Both the position numbers and the translations under genes were made by a program. Below, piece after piece: positions 43,357 to 53,163 of a stretch of 64,000 nt of DNA. Location of the stretch: the NCBI GenBank assembly GCA_016342355.1, contig JAEINP010000016.1, positions 24,547 to 88,546 on the forward strand, in the 5' to 3' direction. This DNA is from Desulfatibacillum sp. Its GTDB lineage: Bacteria; Desulfobacterota; Desulfobacteria; Desulfobacterales; Desulfatibacillaceae. The notes beneath the pieces were generated by a model. That model saw only the letters and a list, made by a program, of their open reading frames with translations. It ran no database searches and was not told where the DNA came from. The number at the start of each line of letters is the position of its first letter. The first letter of the stretch is position 1.

Positions 43357-44518
43357 TGTGGGCCGCCACAGCCATCTGGCAAAAGGCCAGACCCAGGCCT
43401 GTGGTATAAGCCCTGTTCTGGTCAGCCTCATTCACTCGCACGAATTTGTCAAATATTTTTTCTTCAAAACCTGCAGGAATGCCAGGGCCATTGTCTTCGA
43501 CGAAAAAAACAATGTTCTGCGGGGTGGGAAGGCCATATCCGAGGATGATTCCGCCCCCTGTCTCGGTGTATGATATGGCGTTTACCAGGAGGTTTTGGAG
43601 AACCCTGGACAGGATGTTTCTGTCTGCCCTGAACAGGCATTTTTGTCCGTCATGGGGGATTTCCTTGGCAAAGCGGATTTCCTTGATCATGGCCATGCCA
43701 GTCAGGCGGGCAAGGGCATCGTCCAGGATTTCCATGGGATTGACGAGCGTATGGTAGAGTTTAAGCCTGCCCTCTTCCATTTTGGTGATTTCCAGCATAT
43801 CCGAAACCATGCGATAGAGGCTGTCGCAGGCCGTTCGGGAGGATTGGATATACTCCAGGTTTTCTCCCTTTACCGTATAAGTGAGGAGGTCCAGATTGGC
43901 CACCATTTCCGATATGGGGCCTTTGAGGTCATGGACCAGCATGTTGAAAAGCTGTTCCTTGGCTTTTTCCACCTTTTTTAGCTGTTGGTTCTTTTTCCTG
44001 AGTTTTTCCCTGCTTTGTTTGAGGGATTTGGCAAGACGCTGGTTGTCTATGGCCATGATGAAGTGTCCGGCAATATTGAGGACGAATTCCTGTTCCTGGG
44101 GGGTCAGAAGGTCCAGCACGACCTTTTCCGTAAGATTGAGTACGCCCATTACTTTTTTGCCCGAGAGCAAGGGCACGGAAAAGTAGGCGTTTTTTTTATA
44201 ATGATCGAATTTTTGCGGAAATGTGCAATCGATCATGCTGTCCACATACAGGGGCTTTTTATTGATGGCCACCCAGGCGGAGGGGCTGTTTTCATCTTCC
44301 AGGTCCTGACATATCCCAATGAGTTCCGGGCGGGAAGAGGCCGCCACTTCCAGGCAATTCCGCCCTTTCATGAGCATGATGGAGCCCTTTGCCATGCCCG
44401 AGCACTTCATGGTTTCCTCCAGGATTTTCTGGAGTTTTTCTTCAAAATCCAAGCTGGAATCGTTAGAAAATTGTACAACCGCTGCAAAGGTTTTTAGAAC
44501 TTCTGTTGCGTTATCCAT
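43277..44518 (-). CDS. GAF-domain sensor histidine kinase
   Basis: A 413-residue soluble kinase. A GAF sensor (about 5-165) holds GSIMLM, SAWVAINKKPLYVDS and YFSVPLLSGKKVMGVLNLTEK. A coiled-coil linker leads to HisKA with H196 in FNMLVHDLKGPISEM, then HATPase with NLLVNAISYTE, DNGPGIPAGFEEKIFDKF and TTGLGLAFCQM. The HDLKGP form of the H-box marks the HPK1-like class. It follows the REC-TPR gene by 12 bases, and the regulator and kinase are probably partners. Confidence 0.93.
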   Translation of the reverse strand: MDNATEVLKTFAAVVQFSNDSSLDFEEKLQKILEETMKCSGMAKGSIMLMKGRNCLEVAASSRPELIGICQDLEDENSPSAWVAINKKPLYVDSMIDCTFPQKFDHYKKNAYFSVPLLSGKKVMGVLNLTEKVVLDLLTPQEQEFVLNIAGHFIMAIDNQRLAKSLKQSREKLRKKNQQLKKVEKAKEQLFNMLVHDLKGPISEMVANLDLLTYTVKGENLEYIQSSRTACDSLYRMVSDMLEITKMEEGRLKLYHTLVNPMEILDDALARLTGMAMIKEIRFAKEIPHDGQKCLFRADRNILSRVLQNLLVNAISYTETGGGIILGYGLPTPQNIVFFVEDNGPGIPAGFEEKIFDKFVRVNEADQNRAYTTGLGLAFCQMAVAAHNGTIRAENATPTGARFAFTLPMDHTG

Positions 44519-44530
44519 TCTGACCTCGCA

Positions 44531-45682
44531 TCACAGACATTGCTGGAGCATTTCCCGGGCCAGTTCGTGTTCCGGGTATGTTTTCAAAACTTGATTAAGG
44601 TACTTTTCAGCCCACATGGGGCGTTTCATGGCAAGGTAATTCCGGGCCAAATAGATTTTGACCTCAGGATTTTTGGAGTCTATCTCGGTGGCCAGGGTGA
44701 AACGTTTGACAGCTTCCTGGTTTTCCCCCAGTCCCTCCAGCAGGAGGCCCAACTGGATCAGAAGATCCGGGCGGCCTGCAACATTTTGGAGAATTTGGTC
44801 CAGGAGTTTGGCGGCGTATCGGGCGTCCCCTTCCTTGATGCAGACGTCCGCGATCAACTCCCGGGTTTCTTCCCGTTCCCTGGAAACGCTGATGGTTTTG
44901 TCAAAGGTTTGGCGGGCCTTGTCCTTCATGCCGGTCTGGAGCAAAACCGTACCCAGGCGGATGCCCCTGTCCAGTTGCCTGGGGCTGATTTTCATGGCCT
45001 CGTCCAGGTATTTTGCGGCGTTTTCAAAATCCTGACGCTGCATGTACAGTTCCCCCAGTTGGTTGAAGGAAAAGACATCCAGGCGGTTCCGGGAGACGGC
45101 CAATTTAAAGCACTTTTCCGCCTCATCCAGATTGTTGTTTTTCAGGTTGAAAAAGCCAAGCTGGCGGATGGGTTTGGTGCTGGCCGGATCGCTTTCCACC
45201 GCCTTGCGGGCCTCGTCCACAGCTTCCTGAAACTGCCCCTGATTATAAAAGTTTCGGGCCAGACGAAGGTGCATGATCGCCGGGGTGGGGTTATTATGGC
45301 TATGGATAACCCGGGCGACCCGGTCTCCCAGAGCCTTGACAGTGAGAGGTTTGAGAAGGTAGGCGTCAATATCGGTTTCAGCCACTTCCGCCACGATTTC
45401 CGGGTCTGCCTCGGCTGTGACCATGACCACGGGCAGGTCCCACAGGCGGGAGTCGTCCCGGATATTCCGGAGCAGTTCCACGCCTGTCATGATGGGCATG
45501 TTCCAGTCGATGATGGCCATGTCCACATCTTCGGATTCCAGTTTTCTCCAGGCCTGGGCCCCGTTGTTGGCGAAGATGAAATCCCGGCCGTAGCCCAGGA
45601 GTTTCATGATCCCCCGAATGGACTTGCACATGCCGGGCATGTCATCGGTGATGAGGACCTTCATTTTACTGATATCAATCAT
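44531..45682 (-). CDS. Response regulator with TPR output domain
   Basis: A 383-residue protein with a receiver (1-125: D13/D14, D59 in MAIIDWNMPIMTG, T in MVTAEAD and K in LLKPLT) followed by about seven TPR-type helix pairs (from HLRLARNFYNQGQFQEAVDEARK to the end). The receiver is CheY-like. The TPR part should bind a partner protein rather than DNA. I used ATG 45682 (MIDISKMK), preceded by AAAGGCG, and not the longer upstream frame. It leads the operon with the GAF kinase and DUF2284 genes. Confidence 0.9.
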   Translation of the reverse strand: MIDISKMKVLITDDMPGMCKSIRGIMKLLGYGRDFIFANNGAQAWRKLESEDVDMAIIDWNMPIMTGVELLRNIRDDSRLWDLPVVMVTAEADPEIVAEVAETDIDAYLLKPLTVKALGDRVARVIHSHNNPTPAIMHLRLARNFYNQGQFQEAVDEARKAVESDPASTKPIRQLGFFNLKNNNLDEAEKCFKLAVSRNRLDVFSFNQLGELYMQRQDFENAAKYLDEAMKISPRQLDRGIRLGTVLLQTGMKDKARQTFDKTISVSREREETRELIADVCIKEGDARYAAKLLDQILQNVAGRPDLLIQLGLLLEGLGENQEAVKRFTLATEIDSKNPEVKIYLARNYLAMKRPMWAEKYLNQVLKTYPEHELAREMLQQCL

Positions 45683-45807
45683 TGCAACGCCTTTTGACCA
45701 AAAAGAGCAGGGATAGACAATGGAAGCGACGCATCCTAACGGCCAAAAAATATGCAATTACCATGCCCTCAGGCATAAAAAAAACTACCAAAAAACAAAG
45801 GGAGGAA

Positions 45808-47808
45808 TCAGGAATCCAACTCAGCCTGCAACCGGGCTTCGATTTCCTCCATGGCTTCCTGGTCTGTTTCCCAGGCGGACATGAGTTTTTCCAGGTCGTC
45901 CTTGACTTTCTGGTACTCCCCAAGGAGAGGCTGGCTTTTGGCGGCATCGGAAAAGACATCAGGATCAGCCAGAAGTTCGGCAATTTCCGCCTCACGGGCT
46001 TCCAGGCGGGCGATTTTCTTCTCGGCCTCCTTCACCCGTTTCTGGATGGGACCGAGCTTTTCCCAACGCAATTGACGGAGTTTGGCCTCCAACTGCTTCC
46101 GGGCCTTTTTTTCCGCCCTTGTGCCCCCTGCCAAGTCCATGTCCTCTTGGGTAGGCGCCGCAACCTTGTCCTTTTTGCCTTGGGTGTCCCGGACCAGCTC
46201 GGCCTGCCTGTCCAGGTGATCAAAATATTCCGTGAGGGTTCCAGGATATTCTTCGATATGCCTGTCTTTTATATCCCAGATTTTGGTGGCCAGCCTTTTT
46301 GCAAAGGACTGGTTGTGGGAGACGAATATGATGGTGCCAGTATAGTCCTTCAATGCTTCCGTAAGCATTTCCGAGGCCACAATGTCCAGGTGGTTGGTGG
46401 GTTCATCCATGAGAAGGCAATTGCCGGGATTGACCAGGAGCTTGGCAAGGGCCACCCTGGCTTTTTCACCGCCCGAAAGCACCCCTACCTGTTTATCCAC
46501 CTCGTCCCCGGAAAAAAGAAAAGCCCCGCACACGCTGCGCACAAAGGTCTGGGTGGCGGTGGGCACGGCAGTGAACACTTCCTCGACAATGCTCCGGGTG
46601 GCCTCCAGTTGCTCGGCCTGGTGTTGGGCATAGTAGGAGAGGGTCACCCCGTGACCAAGGATTGTCTGGCCTTCATCAGGATTCATTTCGCTCGCGAACA
46701 TCTTTAACAGGGTTGTTTTGCCCACCCCGTTCTTACCGATGATGGCAATGCGGTCTCCCCGCTGGGCATCCAGGCGCACCCCTTCAAAAAGGACATGATC
46801 GCCAAAGGCCTTTTTCAACCCTTTGGCTATAAGCACGTTTTGGCTGCTCCTGGTGACGGGCGGAAAAGAGAAACTGATGGATTTTTGCTGGGTATGGGTC
46901 TTGATGATATCCATCTTTTCTATCAGCTTGAGCTTGCTTTGGGCTTGGCGGGCCTTAGTGGCCTTATACCGGAACTTGTCCACGAATTTCATAGCGTCCT
47001 TGACGCGCTGTTCCTGTTTTTTGGCCTGACGGTCCAGGATTGTTTCTTCCTCGGCCCGTTGCGTGAGGTAGGAATCGTAGTTTCCCCTGTATTGACGAAC
47101 CCCCTCTGTTTCAAAGCTGATGGTGCGGTTGATTTGGGAATTGAGAAAATCCCTGTCGTGGCAGACCAGGATCAGGGCGCCTTCGTACCGCGTCAGGAAC
47201 TGGCCCAGCCACCTTACCGAATCCATGTCCAAATGGTTGGTAGGTTCATCCATAAGCAGGATGTCGGGCCTTTGAAAAAGGAGCCCCGCCAAAGCGGCGC
47301 GCATGCGCCATCCGCCCGAGAGTTCCGACAGGGGACGCTCCATGTCCTCGACGGTAAAACCCAGGCCGGTAAGAATTTGCTCGGCAGCGTGCTTGGCGTA
47401 CTGAGTTTCGAAATCCGTTAGGGTTTCGGCCAGCCTGGCAATTTTATGGCCAATTTCCGCCTGGGTTTCCTGGTCCCGGGCCTGGGCAAGGGATTCTTCC
47501 AGGCGTATCATGCGTTGGTCCAGTTCCACCCGGCCGGGCACGGCATCCAGAACGGACTGAAGGACTTTTTCATTTGTGGGATCGGCAAGGTCCTGGGCAA
47601 GGTATCCCATACGCATTCCCTTGGTCAGATGCACCTCGCCGGTGGCGGACACCTGGTCCATGACAATACGCATGAGACTGGTTTTACCGCTGCCGTTCCT
47701 GCCGATCAGACCGATACGGTCCTTTTCGGAAACCTGAAAAGTAAGGTTTTCGAATATGGCTCGTCCCCCAAAGGAGAGGGACAGGTTGTTGACTACCAAT
47801 AAGCTCAT
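45808..47808 (-). CDS. ABC-F family ATPase (ribosome-associated type)
   Basis: A 666-residue cytoplasmic protein with two ABC modules and no membrane part. The first has Walker A GLIGRNGSGKTS and signature LSGGWRMRAALAGLL with LLMDEPTNHLDMDSV; the second has GKNGVGKTTLL and LSGGEKARVALAKLL with LLMDEPTNHLDIVAS. The linker between them (about 230-320) is the P-site tRNA interaction motif region, and the charged C-terminus (from KKARKQLEAKLRQL) is a coiled coil as in Uup/YheS. Members modulate stalled ribosomes or recognise branched DNA. It could be the housekeeping Uup-like or YdiF-like type. Confidence 0.92.
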   Translation of the reverse strand: MSLLVVNNLSLSFGGRAIFENLTFQVSEKDRIGLIGRNGSGKTSLMRIVMDQVSATGEVHLTKGMRMGYLAQDLADPTNEKVLQSVLDAVPGRVELDQRMIRLEESLAQARDQETQAEIGHKIARLAETLTDFETQYAKHAAEQILTGLGFTVEDMERPLSELSGGWRMRAALAGLLFQRPDILLMDEPTNHLDMDSVRWLGQFLTRYEGALILVCHDRDFLNSQINRTISFETEGVRQYRGNYDSYLTQRAEEETILDRQAKKQEQRVKDAMKFVDKFRYKATKARQAQSKLKLIEKMDIIKTHTQQKSISFSFPPVTRSSQNVLIAKGLKKAFGDHVLFEGVRLDAQRGDRIAIIGKNGVGKTTLLKMFASEMNPDEGQTILGHGVTLSYYAQHQAEQLEATRSIVEEVFTAVPTATQTFVRSVCGAFLFSGDEVDKQVGVLSGGEKARVALAKLLVNPGNCLLMDEPTNHLDIVASEMLTEALKDYTGTIIFVSHNQSFAKRLATKIWDIKDRHIEEYPGTLTEYFDHLDRQAELVRDTQGKKDKVAAPTQEDMDLAGGTRAEKKARKQLEAKLRQLRWEKLGPIQKRVKEAEKKIARLEAREAEIAELLADPDVFSDAAKSQPLLGEYQKVKDDLEKLMSAWETDQEAMEEIEARLQAELDS

Positions 47809-48107
47809 AATACTATGTTATCCAAAGAAAAGTTTCCAGGCATGCTTTGACGCGCCACTGGCCGGACCCGCATTTCCTGTCCCAAGTCGGCCAAGTGTCT
47901 GCGGCAGGAAAATGTACGGCAAAGACAGCCGGTTGTCAAACCATTGCCCGGGATCAACAGGAAAAACAACTTGCTTGAACCTGCAATTTTGTGTATCAGG
48001 GGCCAGATTCTTGAAATGCATGAGTATTGGAATGGCAAGAGGCCAAAAGGCATAACCCTTTTGCGGGGCTTCCCGTAAATCAGTAAAAAAAAGGAAAATA
48101 CGCAATC

Positions 48108-49427
48108 ATGGCAACCATCGCCCCTTTTAAGGGAATCCTGTTCGCCCCGGAAAAAGTGAAGGATATAGCCAAAGTCCTGACACCTCCGTATGACGTCATC
48201 AGCCCCGAGGAGCAGGAGGCCTTTTACCAAGCCCATCCCAACAGCGTTATCCGCCTTATTCTGGGGAAGACCACCCCTGAAGACAACGAAGGGAACAATC
48301 CCCATTCCCGGGCCGCCAAGCATTACCAAGACTGGCAGGCAGAGGGCGTGCTGATCCGGGATACGGAACCATGCTTTTATCTGCTGGCCACGGAATTCGA
48401 AGCCCTGGGTCAAAAGCACGAAAGACTGGGTCTGGTGGCTGCCGTGCGTCTGGAGCCATTTTCCACGGGCGCCGTCCTTCCCCATGAACAAACCTATTCC
48501 AAGGTAAAGTCCGAAAGGCTGGCCTTGTTCAAAAAGGTCCACGCCAATTTTTCCTCCATATTTTCCCTGTTCCCGGACTCGGACGGCGGGGCCTTCGCCA
48601 GGATGGCCCAGGTGATTAAAACCCAATCGCCGGACGTGGATGTGACGGATCATGCGGGATGCCGCCAGAGGATGTGGCGCATTACAGACCCGGAAACCCA
48701 GGCTTATCTAAGCCAAAAGGTGGGCGAGGAATCCGTATACATTGCAGACGGCCATCATCGCTACGAAACCAGCCTGGCCTTCATGGAATGGCTTGAGGCG
48801 GAAAACCCGGGCATACCCCAGGATCATCCGGCCCGGTCTGTGATGATGTACCTCTCCTCCATGGCCGACCCGGGCATGATCATCCTGGCCGCCCATCGGA
48901 TGCTTGCCAGGATGGATGCCAAGGCCAAGGCGGCCTTCCTGGAAAAAGCCCCGGAATATTTTGACATTACCGAGTTTGACGCTTCCACGGCTCAGGAGGC
49001 TTTCCTGGCCGCCCTGGAAGCCCAGACAGAACGCACGGCGGTGGGCGTTGCATTAACCGGGGATCCCCTGCGGCTTATGGTGATCAAGCCCGAAGCCATG
49101 AACAAGGTTTTTGAAGGGAAGATTGCGCCGGAGCTGCGGGACCTGGACGTGACGGTTTTGCGGGGTCTGATTTTCCTCAAGCTCCTGGGACTGACGGAAA
49201 CCGACATGGACGACGCCACCCTGATAAGCTACGACACCAAGCACAGGGACGTCCTGGCCAAGGTGGCCAAAGGCGAGGTAGTAGCCGGTTTTATCCTCAA
49301 CGCCACAAAAATCCAGCATGTGAGGGCCGTTGCCAAGGCAGGCCTGACCATGCCCCGGAAATCCACCTATTTTTATCCCAAGGTCATTACCGGCATGGTC
49401 ATGAAGAGCCTGAAGGCCGAAAAATAG
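48108..49427 (+). CDS. DUF1015 family protein
   Basis: A 439-residue cytoplasmic protein. The opening IAPFKGILFAPEKVKDIAKVLTPPYDVISPEEQ is the DUF1015 signature, and IADGHHRYETSLAFMEW with MMYLSSMADPGMIILAAHRML are further family blocks. Members are widespread in anaerobes, often near serine or phospho-sugar metabolism genes, but the activity is not established. AAGGAAAAT precedes the ATG. It ends in a strong terminator. Confidence 0.9.
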   Translation: MATIAPFKGILFAPEKVKDIAKVLTPPYDVISPEEQEAFYQAHPNSVIRLILGKTTPEDNEGNNPHSRAAKHYQDWQAEGVLIRDTEPCFYLLATEFEALGQKHERLGLVAAVRLEPFSTGAVLPHEQTYSKVKSERLALFKKVHANFSSIFSLFPDSDGGAFARMAQVIKTQSPDVDVTDHAGCRQRMWRITDPETQAYLSQKVGEESVYIADGHHRYETSLAFMEWLEAENPGIPQDHPARSVMMYLSSMADPGMIILAAHRMLARMDAKAKAAFLEKAPEYFDITEFDASTAQEAFLAALEAQTERTAVGVALTGDPLRLMVIKPEAMNKVFEGKIAPELRDLDVTVLRGLIFLKLLGLTETDMDDATLISYDTKHRDVLAKVAKGEVVAGFILNATKIQHVRAVAKAGLTMPRKSTYFYPKVITGMVMKSLKAEK

Positions 49428-49446
49428 AATTTTTGGAAACATTCAT

Positions 49447-49490
49447 GCCGGAAAAGGCCCTTTTGCGGGGTTTTTCCGGCATTTTTTATT
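49447..49490 (+). terminator. Rho-independent terminator after the DUF1015 gene
   Basis: GCCGGAAAA (49447-49455) pairs with TTTTCCGGC (49472-49480), with an inner GGCCC/GGGG part, and six T residues follow. It lies 20 bases past the stop. Confidence 0.85.
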
Positions 49491-49513
49491 TGCATGAAAA
49501 GGCAGGGAACACC

Positions 49514-49879
49514 ATGTCCAACAGCCGTCTGGTTTATTCCACGGAAACCGGCCGTGTTTGCCCCAAATGCGGAAAGCCCGCGGGAAAATGTTCCTGCAAG
49601 AAAGGGAAGTCCCCGGAAAAGCCCGCCCCTTTCCCCCGGGACGGCATAGTGAGGATACGCCGGGAAGTAAAAGGCAGAAAAGGCAAGACCGCCACGGCTG
49701 TGTTCGGCCTGCCCTTGGGAGATGAAGACCTCAAGGATTTCGCCAAAGACCTGAAGCAGAAATGCGGCTCGGGCGGGTCGGTCAAGGACGGGGTGATCAT
49801 CATCCAGGGGGACCACCGGGACGCCCTGTTGGAAGCCATCGCGCAGCATGGGTATAAGGTGAAGCTGGCCGGGGGATGA
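49514..49879 (+). CDS. SUI1/eIF1-family translation factor (YciH type)
   Basis: A 121-residue protein. An N-terminal zinc-ribbon-like CPKCGKPAGKCSC (16-28) precedes the SUI1 domain: IRRE.KGRKGKTATAVFGLP, DLKDFAKDLKQKCGSGGSVKDGVIIIQGDHRDALLEAI. In bacteria such proteins can monitor initiation complexes, like eIF1. I chose ATG 49514; the frame upstream overlaps the terminator. It is a single gene. Confidence 0.92.
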   Translation: MSNSRLVYSTETGRVCPKCGKPAGKCSCKKGKSPEKPAPFPRDGIVRIRREVKGRKGKTATAVFGLPLGDEDLKDFAKDLKQKCGSGGSVKDGVIIIQGDHRDALLEAIAQHGYKVKLAGG

Positions 49880-49924
49880 CCGCCGGTAGGTGGTTCCGGC
49901 TGCCCGCCATATTCCCGCATAGCC

Positions 49925-50482
49925 TTATTTCACGATAATGAACGACTTGACCTGTTTTACCCCTTCCACACTCCTGGCCAAAGCAATGGCCTTATCCCTG
50001 GCTGCAGAGTTGTCCACCACGCCCATGAGCACCACATGCCCCAGGACACATTTGACTTTGACCTGTGTGGATTCAAAGCCCTTTTCCTCAATCATGCGGG
50101 TGCGGATTCTGGCGGCCAGGGTGGTATCGTCCACGGATTGGCCCAGGGTTTTGTCGTTGCGGTTGAGGAGATAGGTTTTGACGGAGGTGACTCCCTGTTC
50201 GGCCCGGGCGTGGGCCACTGCCACATCCTCCTGGAGATCGTTTTCCACAATACCCACCAAATAGGCCACGCCATAGTAGACACTCACGGAAATGTCCAGG
50301 CCCTTGACCGAATCGTCGGCCAGGAGGGCGTATTTGATATTGCTGGCCTTTTTGGCGTCGTCCACCTGGGTGTCGACGGCCCGTTCATCCCTGGCGGCCC
50401 TATAGGCGGAATAGCAGCCGGTCAAGACAAAGGCACACAGCAAAAGAGCTGTCAAACCTAGCCATTGTGATTTTTTTTGCAT
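49925..50482 (-). CDS. Lipoprotein with two BON domains
   Basis: A 185-residue lipoprotein: signal peptide MQKKSQWLGLTALLLCAFVL with lipobox LTGC (C23 is lipidated). Two BON domains follow (about 45-110 and 118-185; KYALLADDSVKGLDISVSVYYGVAYLVGIV and TQVKVKCVLGHVVLMGVV), as in OsmY/DolP, which help keep the outer membrane intact. AGGAGG precedes the ATG. The gene lies just past the hybrid kinase at 50535, on the same strand, and may share its transcript. Confidence 0.9.
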   Translation of the reverse strand: MQKKSQWLGLTALLLCAFVLTGCYSAYRAARDERAVDTQVDDAKKASNIKYALLADDSVKGLDISVSVYYGVAYLVGIVENDLQEDVAVAHARAEQGVTSVKTYLLNRNDKTLGQSVDDTTLAARIRTRMIEEKGFESTQVKVKCVLGHVVLMGVVDNSAARDKAIALARSVEGVKQVKSFIIVK

Positions 50483-50534
50483 GACATCCTCCTTGGGAAA
50501 GATTTTACGATGCCACCCTCAGGATTCCACCTTA

Positions 50535-53099
50535 TTACTCGGAACAAGTCTGGTCCAGCACTTCCCGAATTTTATGGGACAACTGTTCCAGGTTAAAAGG
50601 CTTTTGAATGAACCCGTTGCACCCCTTTCGCATGATTTCCACGGCCTGTCCGTTCAGGCTGTAGCCGCTGGACAAAAGCACCCTGACCTTGGGGTCAACG
50701 ATTTTAAAATGATCGTAAACCTCTTCACCGGTCATGTCGGGCATGATCATATCCAGAATGACCATGTCGATTTCCTGGTGGTGCGCATTGAAAATCTCCA
50801 CGGCTTTCCTGGCGTGTTCGGCCAGAAAGACCTTGTATCCCAGGGCTTCGAGGATTTCCCCGCCAGTTTTGATGATAACCTCTTCGTCATCCACCAGGAG
50901 CAGGGTTTCGGTTCCGTACAAAACCCCCAGGGAGGTTTTTTCTTCGGCCACGATTTCCTTGGCTGCCGCAGGCAGGAAAATATTGAAAGTGGTTCCTTTT
51001 CCGGGCGTACTGTACACGGTGATCAGGCCTTGATGGTTTTTGATGATCCCATAGGCAGAGGACAGGCCAAGGCCCGTGCCCCGACTCACGTCCTTTGTGG
51101 TGAAAAAAGGATCAAAAACCTTTTGCTGGGTGGCCTCATCCATGCCATGGCCCGTATCTGTGACTGAAATTTTTAAAAATTTCCCCGATTCGATGGAGTA
51201 GGGACGGACAAAAATTTCATCAAGGAAGACATTCTGGGTCAGGATGTAAAGGTCTCCCCCATCGGGCATGGCCTGCCAGGCGTTGACAAAAAGGTTGAGG
51301 AGAACCTGTTCCAGTTGTCCGGAATCAGCATCCACAGCCCAGGAGGCCTGGAAATCACGATGAATGCTTACTTCCTTGCTCGCCCGGCCGAACATGGTGA
51401 GGGTTCTGTCCACCAGATTGTTTATATCCAGGGTTTTGACCTCGTATTTTCCTCCCCGGGCGAAACCCAGGAGCTGACGGGTCAACCCGGTTGCGGCGGC
51501 GATATAGTCCTCAATGCTTTGTATACGGTCGTAATGGGGATGGGCGGGGTCCATATCCCGGAGCATGAGGCTTACATTTCCCTGAAGGCCGGTGAGCAGG
51601 TTGTTGAAATCATGGGCCACTCCTCCCGCCAGGGTGCCTATGGCCTCCAGTTTTTGGGCCTGCATGAGTTTCTTTTCCAGCCTGTCCTTTTCCTTTTGGG
51701 CTTCCAGGATGTGGGTAATATCCCTGCAAATGCAGCGAAACCCGACAGGTGCGCCTTCCACAATTTTGAGGGAGGCGGACAATTGGAGAGAAACCTCGGT
51801 TCGGTCCATTTTAAGGATTTGATAGCTTACGACCTTAACAGGTTCTCCGGTGCGGTATATGCGATTGAACACCTCAAATAGGCTTTGGGCGGTTTCCGGC
51901 CGGGTATACTGGCGATATCCCAAGCCGAGGATGTCCTCCCTGGGCAGGTCGTAGATGCGGCACATGGCGTCGTTGACAAATATCAGATTTCCCTGGAGGT
52001 CCAGTTCAAAATACCCTTCTTCAAGGCTGTCCAGCATGGTCTGATACTTGAGCTCGGACTCCACCAGGGCTTTGAGGGCGGTTTTGCGCCGGGTGATATC
52101 CGTGGCGATCATGGTGAGGGCATCCACCCGCCCTTCTTTCATGACCGGTAAAACCCGAACTTCATACCATGCCTTCCCTGGGCCGTTTGGTCCAACGGCC
52201 TGGATTTCCAAGTTTCCCGGTTTGCCTTGTTCCAGAACCTTTTTGATGATTTTTCTTGCGTTGGGCTGAAATTCATGGGCGACATATTGAACGATGTTGG
52301 TTCCCACAACCATTTCGGCAGGAGAGCCGTCCAGGGTTCTATTGACCGCCAAGATGGTTCCTCCCCGGTCCAGGCGCAGGAGGATTTCCGGCAGGTTGCG
52401 AACCAGGGATCGATAACTTTCCCGCGATGTGACCAGCTTTGACTCCGTCTCGTTTTGTTCCCTGATGGATTGATGCAGGCCGCATATCCTGGAAATAGTG
52501 TCCCTTAGAAATCGAACTTGGTCGGCCAGCCTTTCCTTGCCCATACGGGGAACGCGGGCCAGGGCGGCAAGATAGATGTCCGAGTCATACCCGTATTTAC
52601 GGGCAATCTCCACGAACTTATGGGGATCGGGATTTTCGGTAAGCACTTGGCCCAGGAACAGGGTGCCGACATGCTTTCCATCCCAATGGATTGGAAAGGC
52701 GCCGTCCGTCATTCCGAACTCACACATCCTCAGGGAAGGCTCTCCATTGTCATTGAGCGATTCCAAAAGGCAACGGCAACTTTCCCTGCATATCTTGGCG
52801 GAATGAGGATCTGCCAGATGGAAACTCTGGCACAAAGATTGCCAACCGTATTGGGAAAGCAATTGTCCATGAGGATGGGATACGAGGCCGATGCTCACGC
52901 CTGTGGCTTGGTGAAAGCCTGATAGGACGGGTTGAATTTCCTCCAAGGCTGGAAACTCTCCGCAAGGCTTTGAGCCGGTGGCATTGACGGGGTCTGGTCC
53001 CCCGTTGTCAATAAGCGTTTTTGCGTGCAATTGGTCGACAGAACTGCGTGTAGAATCCTCCATGGCTCCCCCCAGGTGAAACGAATTCAGCCTGCCCAT
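50535..53099 (-). CDS. Hybrid histidine kinase: PocR-PAS-PAS-HisKA-HATPase-REC
   Basis: An 854-residue soluble kinase. Residues about 50-210 look like a PocR ligand-binding domain (CQSFHLADPHSAKICRESC, CEFGMTDGAFPIHWDGKHVGTLFLGQ). Two PAS domains follow (about 225-345 and 350-465), then HisKA with H496 in GVAHDFNNLLTG, HATPase (NLFVNAWQAM, DTGHGMDEAT, GTGLGLSSAYGI), and an intact C-terminal receiver with D783 in VILDMIMPDMTG and K in IQKPFN. PocR domains usually sense small hydrocarbon-derived molecules such as diols. ATG 53063 is an alternative start with a GGGGGGAG site. Confidence 0.92.
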   Translation of the reverse strand: MGRLNSFHLGGAMEDSTRSSVDQLHAKTLIDNGGPDPVNATGSKPCGEFPALEEIQPVLSGFHQATGVSIGLVSHPHGQLLSQYGWQSLCQSFHLADPHSAKICRESCRCLLESLNDNGEPSLRMCEFGMTDGAFPIHWDGKHVGTLFLGQVLTENPDPHKFVEIARKYGYDSDIYLAALARVPRMGKERLADQVRFLRDTISRICGLHQSIREQNETESKLVTSRESYRSLVRNLPEILLRLDRGGTILAVNRTLDGSPAEMVVGTNIVQYVAHEFQPNARKIIKKVLEQGKPGNLEIQAVGPNGPGKAWYEVRVLPVMKEGRVDALTMIATDITRRKTALKALVESELKYQTMLDSLEEGYFELDLQGNLIFVNDAMCRIYDLPREDILGLGYRQYTRPETAQSLFEVFNRIYRTGEPVKVVSYQILKMDRTEVSLQLSASLKIVEGAPVGFRCICRDITHILEAQKEKDRLEKKLMQAQKLEAIGTLAGGVAHDFNNLLTGLQGNVSLMLRDMDPAHPHYDRIQSIEDYIAAATGLTRQLLGFARGGKYEVKTLDINNLVDRTLTMFGRASKEVSIHRDFQASWAVDADSGQLEQVLLNLFVNAWQAMPDGGDLYILTQNVFLDEIFVRPYSIESGKFLKISVTDTGHGMDEATQQKVFDPFFTTKDVSRGTGLGLSSAYGIIKNHQGLITVYSTPGKGTTFNIFLPAAAKEIVAEEKTSLGVLYGTETLLLVDDEEVIIKTGGEILEALGYKVFLAEHARKAVEIFNAHHQEIDMVILDMIMPDMTGEEVYDHFKIVDPKVRVLLSSGYSLNGQAVEIMRKGCNGFIQKPFNLEQLSHKIREVLDQTCSE

Positions 53100-53163
53100 A
53101 GTATTCCAATAGGTATATTTTATGCTTATTACATATAAGCTCTGAGATATTCAAGAGATTTAT

